The translations under genes were made by a program, and so were the position numbers. Below, piece by piece: positions 46,585 to 56,300 of a stretch of DNA of 64,000 bases. The notes below the pieces were generated by a model. It saw only the letters and a list, made by a program, of their open reading frames with translations, was not told the DNA's origin and searched no databases. Source of the DNA: Liolophura sinensis (lineage: Eukaryota; Mollusca; Polyplacophora; Chitonida; Chitonidae); contig NC_088306.1 in assembly GCF_032854445.1 (NCBI RefSeq), forward strand, positions 13,141,386 to 13,205,385, written 5' to 3'. Each line of letters opens with the position of its first letter. Position 1 is the first letter of the stretch.

Positions 46585-49500
46585 AATCTGTGCCCAGTGA
46601 AGAGACAGTGTCTCAGTAAAGTAGTGATGAATGCCTTATGGAGAGACAGTGTCTCAGTAAAGTAGTAATCAGTTTCTTGTGGAGAGACTGTGTCTCAGTA
46701 AAGTAGTAATCAGTTTCTTGTGGAGAGACAGTGTCTCAGTAAAGTAGTAATCAGTTTCTTGTGGAGAGACTGTGTCTCAGTAAAGTAGTGATGAATGCCT
46801 TATGGAGAGACAGTGTCTCAGTAAAGTAGTAATCAGTTTCTTGTGGAGAGACTGTGTCTCAGTAAAGTAGTGATGAATGCCTTATGGAGAGACAGTGTCT
46901 CAGTAAAGTAGTAATCAGTTTCTTGTGGAGAGACTGTGTCTCAGTAAAGTAGTAATCAGTTTCTTGTGGAGAGACAGTGTCTCAGTAAAGTAGTAATCAG
47001 TTTCTTGTGGAGAGACTGTGTCTCAGTAAAGTAGTGATGAATGTCTTGTGGAGAGACAGTGTCTCAGTAAAGTAGTAATGAATGTCTTGTGGAGAGACTG
47101 TGTCTCAGTAAAGTAGTGATGAATGCCTTGTGGAGAGACAGTGTCTCAGTAAAGTAGTAATCAATGCCTTGTGGAGAGACAGTGTCTCAGTAAAGTAGTG
47201 ATGAATGCCTTGTGGAGAGACAGTGTCTCAGTAAAGTAGTAATCAATGCCTTGTGGAGAGACTGTGTCTCAGTAAAGTAGTAATCAATGCCTTGTGGAGA
47301 GACTGTGTCTCAGTAAAGTAGTGATGAATTCCTTGTGGAGAGACAGTGTCTCGATAAAGTAGTAATCAATGCCTTGTGGAGAGACAGTGTCTCAGTAAAG
47401 TAGTGATGAATGTCTTGTGGAGAGACAGTGTCTCAGTAAAGTAGTAATCAATGCCTTGTGGAGAGACTGTGTCTCAGTAAAGTAGTGATGAATGCCTTGT
47501 GGAGAGACAGTGTCTCAGTAAAGTAGTAATCAGTTTCTTGTGGAGAGACTGTGTCTCAGTAAAGTAGTAATCAGTTTCTTGTGGAGAGACAGTGTCTCAG
47601 TAAAGTAGTAATCAGTTTCTTGTGGAGAGACTGTGTCTCAGTAAAGTAGTGATGAATGCCTTATGGAGAGACAGTGTCTCAGTAAAGTAGTAATCAGTTT
47701 CTTGTGGAGAGACTGTGTCTCAGTAAAGTAGTGATGAATGCCTTATGGAGAGACAGTGTCTCAGTAAAGTAGTAATCAATGCCTTGTGGAGAGACAGTGT
47801 CTCAGTAAAGTAGTAATCAGTTTCTTGTGGAGAGACTGTGTCTCAGTAAAGTAGTGATGAATGCCTTGTGGAGAGACAGTGTCTCAGTAAAGTAGTAATC
47901 AATGCCTTGTGGAGAGACTGTGTCTCAGTAAAGTAGTAATCAATGCCTTGTGGAGAGACTGTGTCTCAGTAAAGTAGTGATGAATTCCTTGTGGAGAGAC
48001 AGTGTCTCAATAAAGTAGTAATCAATGCCTTGTGGAGAGACAGTGTCTCAGTAAAGTAGTGATGAATGTCTTGTGGAGAGACAGTGTCTCAGTAAAGTAG
48101 TAATGAATGCCTTGTGGAGAGACTGTGTCTCAGTAAAGTAGTGATGAATGTCTTGTGGAGAGACTGTGTCTCAGTAAAGTAGTGATGAATGCCTTGTGGA
48201 GAGACAGTGTCTCGGTAAAGTAGTGATGAATGCCTTGTGGAGAGACTGTGTCTCAGTAAAGTAGTAATCAATGGCTTGTGGAGAGACAGTGTCTCAGTAA
48301 AGTAGTAATCTGTGCCTAGTGGAGAGACAGTGTCTCAGTAAAGTAGTGATGAATGCCTTGTGGAGAGACAGTGTCTCAATAAAGTAGTAATCAATGCCTT
48401 GTGGAGAGACTGTGTCTCAGTAAAGTAGTGATGAATGTCTTGTGGAGAGACTGTGTCTCAGTAAAGTAGTGATGAATGCCTTGTGGAGAGACAGTGTCTC
48501 GGTAAAGTAGTGATGAATGCCTTGTGGAGAGACTGTGTCTCAGTAAAGTAGTGATGAATGCCTTGTGGAGAGACAGTGTCTCAGTAAAGTAGTGATGAAT
48601 GCCTTGTGGAGAGACAGTGTCTCAGTAAAGTAGTGATGAATGCCTTGTGGAGAGACTGTGTCTCAGTAAAGTAGTGATGAATGTCTTGTGGAGAGACTGT
48701 GTCTCAGTAAAGTAGTGATGAATGCCTTGTGGAGAGACAGTGTCTCAGTAAAGTAGTGATGAATGCCTTGTGGAGAGACTGTGTCTCAGTAAAGTAGTAA
48801 TCAATGCCTTGTGGAGAGACAGTGTCTCAGTAAAGTAGTAATCTGTGCCTAGTGGAGAGACAGTGTCTCAGTAAAGTAGTGATGAATGTCTTGTGGAGAG
48901 ACAGTGTCTCAATAAAGTAGTAATCAATGCCTTGTGGAGAGACAGTGTCTCAGTAAAGTAGTGATGAATGTCTTGTGGAGAGACTGTGTCTCAGTAAAGT
49001 AGTGATGAATGCCTTGTGGAGAGACAGTGTCTCGGTAAAGTAGTGATGAATGCCTTGTGGAGAGACTGTGTCTCAGTAAAGTAGTGATGAATGCCTTGTG
49101 GAGAGACAGTGTCTCAGTAAAGTAGTGATGAATACCTTGTGGAGAGACAGTGTCTCAGTAAAGTAGTGATGAATTCCTTGTGGAGAGACAGTGTCTCAGT
49201 AAAGTAGTGATGAATTCCTTGTGGAGAGACTGTGTCTCAGTAAAGTAGTAATCAATGCCTTGTGGAGAGACAGTGTCTCAGTAAAGTAGTAATCAGTTTC
49301 TTGTGGAGAGACTGTGTCTCAGTAAAGTAGTAATCAGTTTCTTGTGGAGAGACAGTGTCTCAGTAAAGTAGTAATCAGTTTCTTGTGGAGAGACTGTGTC
49401 TCAGTAAAGTAGTGATGAATGCCTTATGGAGAGACAGTGTCTCAGTAAAGTAGTAATCAGTTTCTTGTGGAGAGACTGTGTCTCAGTAAAGTAGTGATGA

Positions 49501-50550
49501 ATGCCTTATGGAGAGACAGTGTCTCAGTAAAGTAGTAATCAATGCCTTGTGGAGAGACAGTGTCTCAGTAAAGTAGTAATCAATGCCTTGTGGAGAGACT
49601 GTGTCTCAGTAAAGTAGTGATGAATGCCTTGTGGAGAGACAGTGTCTTAGTAAAGTAGTAATCAATGCCTTGTGGAGAGACTGTGTCTCAGTAAAGTAGT
49701 AATCAATGCCTTGTGGAGAGACTGTGTCTCAGTAAAGTAGTGATGAATTCCTTGTGGAGAGACAGTGTCTCAATAAAGTAGTAATCAATGCCTTGTGGAG
49801 AGGCAGTGTCTCAGTAAAGTAGTGATGAATGCCTTGTGGAGAGACAGTGTCTCAGTAAAGTAGTAATGAATGCCTTGTGGAGAGACTGTGTCTCAGTAAA
49901 GTAGTGATGAATGTCTTGTGGAGAGACTGTGTCTCAGTAAAGTAGTGATGAATGCCTTGTGGAGAGACAGTGTCTCGGTAAAGTAGTGATGAATGCCTTG
50001 TGGAGAGACTGTGTCTCAGTAAAGTAGTAATCAATGCCTTGTGGAGAGACAGTGTCTCAGTAAAGTAGTAATCTGTGCCTAGTGGAGAGACAGTGTCTCA
50101 GTAAAGTAGTGATGAATGTCTTGTGGAGAGACTGTGTCTCAATAAAGTAGTAATCAATGCCTTGTGGAGAGACTGTGTCTCAGTAAAGTAGTAATCAATG
50201 CCTTGTGGAGAGACAGTGTCTCAGTAAAGTAGTAATGAATGCCTTGTGGAGAGACAGTGTCTCAGTAAAGTAGTGATGAATGCCTTGTGGAGAGACTGTG
50301 TCTCAGTAAAGTAGTAATCTGTGCCTAGTGGAGAGACAGTGTCTCAGTAAAGTAGTAATGAATGCCTTATGGAGAGACTGTGTCTCAGTAAAGTAGTAAT
50401 GAATGCCTTGTGGAGAGAGTGTGTCTCAGTAAAGTAGTATTCAATGCATTGTGGAGAGACTGTGTCTTAATAAAGTAGTAATCAATGCCTTGTGGAGAGA
50501 CAGTGTCTCAATAAAGTAATAATCAATGCCTTGCAGAGAAACAGTGTCAC
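46585..50550. repeat. 41-bp satellite, about 97 copies
   Basis: ggagagacagtgtctcagta, aagtagtgatgaatgccttg and t make the unit. Alternating a/t in gaga(cag/ctg)tgtctc and gatgaat/aatcaat/aatcagt variants mark units. Each unit has the palindrome gagaca-g-tgtctc or its near form. Long-range exact blocks recur at 533 nt (13 units) and 1763 nt (43 units). From 50520 to about 50830 the array fades into divergent units. Confidence 0.97.
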
Positions 50551-50829
50551 AAACTAGTAATTGGTGAAGAGACAGTGTCTCAGAGTAGTAATAAACGCCT
50601 TGTGAAGCGATGGTGTCTCAAAGTGGTAATCAGTGCTTTGTGGAAAGACAGTGTCTCAGAGTGGTATTCATTGCTTTGTGGAGAGACAGTATCACAGAGT
50701 AGTAAACATTGCTTTGTGGAGAGATAGTGTCACAAAGTGGTAATCAGTGCCTTGTGGAGAGACAGTGTAACAATGTGGTAATCAGTGCCTTGTGAAGAGA
50801 CAGCGTTACAAAGTGGTAATCAGTGTCGG

Positions 50830-51700
50830 TCTCGCTAAAGAGACCTATGTCTTACAGGAGAATATAAAATACTCCGTGTTAAATCATGTACAGGTGAAAT
50901 GTTGAAACAAAGAAGATGCTAAAGCTTTGTAAAAGAGAATGTGGATACAGTTGCCAGGCAAAGCATAAAGCAGTGCTCAGGCTTTGATAAGCGAAGAACT
51001 CCTATGAGCAGTATAATGTATTAAAGTCGACATTTCTCCGTGGGAGGCATTCAAGTTAGAGAAGTGACAAGTGCACATACTACCCATTAAAGACGATATG
51101 GGTGGAGTTTTAGGATGTGATGTGGCCAAGCTTACTTCCAGATAACAAATTGTTTGTGAATTTGCTGGAGTCTCACTTACAAAACACTGACAACATGCAC
51201 TTAACCTCTGCTTTTTTTGTGATCTCAGCCATGTTTTTTGTGGGCTCAGCGGTGTTGAACATGTATCAGATATGATGCACATTGTAGGCCAGGGGAATGA
51301 CAAAGAGGAAAAAGTTGAAATAAGCCAGTCAGCACTGACAGATCACATGTTTGCTATGAAGGAAGATAAATGACCCAAATAATTTATTACAAGACACGAT
51401 TAGACTGCCAAAGAAGACCTGTAAACATACAAAGGTGACCATATGTATTCCGGCACATGTATTATTGCAGTGAAATTGGCTCACACTGTATCTTGTAGCT
51501 TGTTTTTTTGCCTTTATGCACAATCCAACGATGTAATGGCATGTTTGAGTAGTAAATGTAGTCTTTCACTTTAAATATTTGTTTTCCTTGACTTTGATGG
51601 ATGCTCTACTTGCGTTAAACTTTTTGCACCTGTATGTATTTGTTGATATGCTGCCTAGTTTGATATATTTTAAGTAAATTGTTCTATGTAATTTTGAGGC
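50830..51700. other. Unique DNA, no confident feature
   Basis: A 108-codon minus frame at 51303-50977 is open, but its low-complexity Ser/Thr composition and lack of splice signals argue against a gene. Confidence 0.3.
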
Positions 51701-51701
51701 T

Positions 51702-51990
51702 CAATGTCTGTCTTTGTCTGTCTGTCCAATATGTATCCATATCTGTCTGTCCAAGTGTCTACTTATAAGTCGGTCCAGCTACCTGTCTTCATGTCTCTCT
51801 GTTCATCTATCTGTCTATCTATCTGTGTTCATCTATCTTTCTATCTATCTGTGTTCATCTACATGTATCTGTCTGTTTATCTGTGTTCATTTATCTGTCT
51901 ATCTATCTGTGTTCATCCATCTGTCTATCTATCTGTGTTCATCTGTCTGTCTATCTATCTGTCTCCATCTGTTTGTCCATCTGTCTGTCC
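51702..51990. repeat. (TCTG/TCTA)n tetranucleotide microsatellite
   Basis: Runs of ctatctatctgtgttcatct and ctgtctgtc extend for about 280 nt. Two open plus frames of repeated CLSI/VHLS-type residues are artefacts. Confidence 0.94.
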
Positions 51991-53165
51991 ACATCACCAC
52001 ATCTTTGAACCATACAGACAAGAGAAATGTATCAACGTTTGCTGAAATCAAATTTGGGACTCAAACCTGTGTGTTTTGACCTTTTCAAATCTATACTTTA
52101 ATACAATAATATGCATTGTGATGAGCTTAGTGAACATACCGTAACTGTAACCACCATATCTGATGCTGCCTGGAATACGTAGAATGCCCAATAAGGGTTG
52201 ATTACTGGTACCTTTTAACTGCTGGATTACAACTTGTTTGTGATATTATAGGGAAAAGATCCAGAATTTACAAGGGTTATTCACTGATAAACTTGATGGT
52301 GAAATCTGTAATGATACAGACAGGTAATGTAAAGGACACTGTACGTGCAGAGAATTATTTGTTATTAAATCTTTCAAAGCCATATGCTGCATATTGAAAG
52401 CTAGATATCCAGGATCTTAAAATTAAATTTCTGGTGGTGTTTGGTTATTATAAGCCATTTCAATTTGTGTCTAAATTACAAATACTTACATTTATTTTGT
52501 TATTTATTTTTTTCAAACTATCAGCCTTTTCGAGTGACTAAAATGGGTGACTGACTCACTTGAGAAGAAACGGAAATAATTGGCATAAACAATAAAGTAT
52601 AAAGAATTGTTTATCACATATAATGGTGTAGAAAATTTCACTGCTGTGCAGGCATGGATATTCTGCTTTTTATGCAGCATGCACAGATGAAACTGTGGAT
52701 TGAATTAATTGATATTTTTTGTTGGTGCTACTGGAAAAAACTTTTGTGATTGAATGAGGCCTTTTCCTTAATGAGCATGTCAGTGACCTCCCCTCAGTTG
52801 TGAATGACAGACCTAGAAATTAATTTTCTTTGGTAAAATTAAATGTGGGTGTGAATTGAATATGTGTACATGGAAGCACTTGTGAAATGATGTACAAATA
52901 TGTGTCTTACATACTTGTGCAAATTAATCTTGTTCTGCCAAATTAACTTGTTCTGCTCTTCCATATTCCCTAGCAAAATAATGAAATTATGAAAGTTATA
53001 TTTATGTGTTTGTGAATGATGATGGCTTAACTCCACAATGGCAATATTTAAGCCATATCGTGGCAAAATTTACCTATATTACATTTTTGTCAACCTCTTG
53101 TTTTGTAAGTTTAAAAATTCATGATGCATGATGTTATTTCAGAGCAAATAATTTTAAACTTTGAA
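51991..53165. other. No recognised feature
   Basis: AT-rich unique sequence. Confidence 0.35.
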
Positions 53166-53174
53166 ATATGTAGC

Positions 53175-53371
53175 CACTGTGAGGTCAAGTCCAGCTAGTG
53201 CTGGCTTCCTCCCCGGCTGTACATGGGAAGGTCTGCAGCAACCTGCGGATGGTCATGGGTTTCCCCCCGGGCTCTGCTCGCTTTCCACCCACTGTAATGC
53301 TGGCCGCTGCGTATAAGTGAAATATTCTTGAGTATGGCGTAAAACACTAATCCAAAAAAAAAAAAAAAAGG
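53175..53371 (+). mobile_element. 5'-truncated SINE, family 1, with target-site duplication
   Basis: Begins inside the head (cactgtgaggtcaagtccag) and runs to a poly-A tail after aaaacactaatcc. The flanks atatgtagc (53166-53174) and atatgtagc (53372-53380) match exactly. So the 5' truncation happened at insertion, as expected from incomplete target-primed reverse transcription. Confidence 0.9.
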
Positions 53372-54264
53372 ATATGTAGCGAAATCTTGATGCAAATACT
53401 GTAGGAGTTTATTATGTACATCTACGGTATGTGTCTAGGTGTAAGTTTGCATGATTGGTATACTAAGGATGTGACCTAGCTAACATTTTCTGCAATGTTG
53501 ATGTGATAGATGTTTGTTATTTGTGGTATACAGCTTTTTTCGCCTTATTTTTCACATTGGATAGTATTGCTTATAATTTTACGATTTCCGGAGAGCTCCT
53601 GCTTTTATCCGTCTTCATGGTGCACATATATTATCATTTTTCATCATTAGCAAGAATTTGTATCAGAATAATTTGTATTCCTTTCTTTTTAAATTCAGCT
53701 GGCAACATCGTTATAAGCTATGAATTCAAGATAACCCATATACAGTAATAAAACAATCTAACACAATTATTAACAAATATTTACTAATTGTGGTATTCAA
53801 GAAGCAAATTGATAACCCTGCATTTCACCTTTACATTTTATTGTAATGCAAAATACAGGATTGATGACAGAAAAAAAGAAATAGACTAAGCATAGGTTAT
53901 GATGTCAGTTGAAATTATATCACATAAAATACGTGTACAGTGATCAAGTTTTGTCCCTTGTGGTTCATTTATGTTCAGAGAGCCTTGAATGCTTTAATAC
54001 ATGTTTATGTGTATGGGTGAAAGATGGAAGCAAAATATGTGTCACTGACTTCAGGCTGGACCATTAGTGTTGAGTCTACATGACATTGGAAAAAAAAAAT
54101 GCCAATCTGATTTGCATGTACATGCGTGTGTTGTCAGAAAAACATGTAGATATATGTTCTATATATTTAGGCATAAACTGTCACTAGGCATATTTACCAC
54201 ACCATGCCAGAATTTTGTTTCATAATACTTCTGGTGGATTACTGTTGGCGCAATATGGGGCATA

Positions 54265-54690
54265 GAATGTATGTTACACCTCCAGAAATGTGCAGCACCA
54301 ATTACGTTTAATGCACAATATATGGCACCAAGTCAAGAAGTGTTCAAAATCTTAAATTGGATTACAATTTTTATGAAAGAATCATGTTGCACAAAGTTGA
54401 ATAAGTTGTTTAAATGCCTAAATGAACTCACCACAAGCTACCTTTTCAACCAGTTTACATACGCTGCGACTGTCTATCAAACTAACCTTCAATCTACAAC
54501 CTCCTTGAACCCCATCCCTCCAAAACCTGGAACCAATGCCCTTAAAAATTCTTATAGATACTGTATTATGGGGTGACATTGTGGAACCGACTTTACCTAT
54601 GTATGTTAAAAAATTACAGAGTGTCAATGTTTTAAAAGATAAAAATGGAAATGTTTATTATGTCAAAATATGCCTGTGTGGATCATTGTA
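54265..54690 (+). pseudogene. Decayed LINE: reverse-transcriptase C-terminal remnant
   Basis: A plus frame reads LQKCAAPITFNAQYMAPSQE, VFKILNWITIF, then LFKCLNELTTSYLFNQFTY and LNPIPPKPGTNALKNSYRY. This is the conserved end of reverse transcriptases of non-LTR elements of the CR1/Jockey type (LQKRAAR..., LNWL..., YK-LN..., LR..., KNSF-Y-G...WN-LP). Key residues are altered, and the WN-LP block (TLWNRLYL) continues in another frame, so it is a dead copy. The 5' part of the element is absent. An AT-rich tail follows. Confidence 0.7.
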
Positions 54691-54812
54691 TAATAGGTTT
54701 ATATATACTGTATAGTCTTTGTAAATAAATTTGTGTGAATGTCTGAGAGAAATGAACTCTTAACTTGGCATTGAATTGGGGTATTTTACAGGTTACAGCT
54801 ATTGTGTTGGAT

Positions 54813-54938
54813 GGATAGTTATGGGTTTCCCCCTGACCTTGCTCAGTTTCCTCCCACCGTAATGCTGGCCACCATTGTAAAAGTGAAGTATTCTTGAGCA
54901 CAGTGTAAAATGCCAGTTAAATAAATAAATAAATAAAT
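54813..54938 (+). mobile_element. 5'-truncated SINE, family 1, with (aaat)n tail
   Basis: gatggatagttatgggtttc, through ctcccaccgtaatgctggcc, to gtgtaaaatgccagttaaat and four to five aaat repeats. It lies directly downstream of the LINE remnant. Confidence 0.82.
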
Positions 54939-54967
54939 ATTGTGTGGGACATATATTTTAGAATGAG

Positions 54968-55143
54968 ACCAGCTCATGCTGGCTTCCTCTCGAGCCGTAC
55001 ATGGGAAGATCTGCCAGCTACCAGTGGATGGTCATGGGTTTCAACCCTGGCTATGCCCGGCTTCCTCCCACCATAATGCTGGCTGCCGTCATATAAGTGA
55101 AACATTCTTGAGTACGGCGTAAAACACCAATCAAATAAATAAA
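54968..55143 (+). mobile_element. 5'-truncated SINE, family 1
   Basis: Begins agaccagctcatgctggctt and ends acggcgtaaaacaccaatca with an aataaat tail. The core reads tgggtttcaaccctggctat instead of the usual cccccggg tract. It follows the preceding SINE within 30 nt. Confidence 0.85.
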
Positions 55144-55265
55144 TATATTTTAGGAATTTTTAAATTTAATTATGTAAGCTGACATGGATGATTTTGATGG
55201 TGGATGCCTGATCAGTCTTCAGGCATGAGACAAGTATTGTCATTTTTGGCAGTGAAATTGTATCA

Positions 55266-55480
55266 GTCTTTAGCTACTCATGTCAAAATGAGAATGAGTC
55301 TAAATGAAAGTCTTCAGCTACTCCTGTCAAAATGAAAGCAAGTCTAAATGAAAGTCGGCTACATCTGTCAAAATGAGGACAAGTCTAAATGAAAGTCTTT
55401 AGCTACTCCTGTCAAAATGAGAACAAGTCTAAATGAAACTCTTTAGCTACTCCTGTCAAAATGAGAACATGTGTAAATGA
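55266..55480. repeat. 44-bp minisatellite, 5 copies
   Basis: gtctttagctactcctgtca, then aaatgagaacaagtctaaat and gaaa, with starts at 55266 and 55310. One copy is shortened (gtcggctacatctg). Confidence 0.9.
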
Positions 55481-55571
55481 GACCAATCAGAATATTGAAA
55501 TCAGACATTTTTGGGCCTTGAAGTTTGACAAATTGCCTGATTAATATGCATAAAAAGTTCAGTGAACTCAC

Positions 55572-55731
55572 CTTGTTTTCAGCATACAGTGGATGTATTC
55601 TGATGACTGTCATGGGTGGAATTCTCAGTATGATGGCTAAGTAACGTAGAGCTCCAGTGACATGTAACTCCAGACCTATATAACCTTCACGTGTGAAGTT
55701 CACAGTGGCAAACAGCAGGAGCATTCATTAA
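55572..55731 (-). CDS. Probable coding exon with canonical splice sites
   Basis: On the minus strand a good acceptor (ttttgtttccgaatttcag) opens an exon at 55731. Two stops precede an ATG at 55724, which starts 51 codons ending GAA AAC AAG at a perfect donor GTGAGT (55571). The peptide begins MLLLFATVNFTREGYIGLEL, continues with TGALRYLAIILRIPPMTV and ends HPLYAENK. It has one sequon (NFT). The in-frame stops mean that, if coding, translation starts here and the preceding exon is UTR. GC content exceeds the flanks. No family is recognised and no partner exon was identified, so the gene it belongs to is unknown. Confidence 0.45.
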
Positions 55732-56194
55732 CTGAAATTCGGAAACAAAATCTCATGTCAACAAATATATCATTTGATGTAAAAGGAAATTCTGTTTATA
55801 TAAACACCATTATTTTGTATACGTATGGTACTTTATGTACATGTATATGGGCCACTTTAGTCCCCTTAGGAAATCTGCACATTGAACATGTACATACCAC
55901 TGTTTGCATGAGTGTAGATTGCGTCCCAAATCCTGTTTAAAATTTCGTTTTAATGACTACAGTGTTTAGAAGAAAGATGAGTGTCTCAACAGGTTAACTT
56001 TCGGGAATGTCATTACTCAGCTGTTGGCTTGGTCCAAGGGGCATAACTCTTAGGATATTGCCGCATATTTGGAGAACTGAATGCGTTGCATGCATGTATA
56101 TGTTGTGTGTGTTGTTACCACATAAGTTAAGCGCTTTGTGTGTGACATACATAAAGGTTGTCATTCAGTTTACAACAAATCACGAAGGCAGTTT

Positions 56195-56300
56195 TTTGCC
56201 GCGGGCTCTGGTTTCAATCCTTCATAAAATTGACTGTCTAATTATATATGAAAGAATTCCTGAGTATATGACATTAAACAATACATCAATAAAGATTATA
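56195..56300 (+). mobile_element. Possible very old SINE tail
   Basis: gccgcgggctctggtttcaa, then gaattcctgagtatatgaca and ttaaacaatacatcaataaa, resembles the SINE family 1 tail (attcttgagtacggcgtaaa, caccaatcaaataaa), but with many changes. Confidence 0.35.

Noticed and set aside
48089-50034. Two identical 60-codon minus-strand ORFs as duplicated genes
   Set aside because: Both lie in the 41-bp satellite; identity reflects the 43-unit higher-order repeat.
36485-50550. CRISPR array
   Set aside because: The arrays have no alternating constant repeat and unique spacer; the DNA is eukaryotic and units are contiguous.
50977-51303. 108-codon minus-strand ORF
   Set aside because: Low-complexity Ser/Thr content and no splice or start context; the other strand is equally open in parts.
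51704-52079. 113- and 121-codon ORFs rich in Cys, Leu and Ser
   Set aside because: They are translations of a TCTG/TCTA microsatellite.
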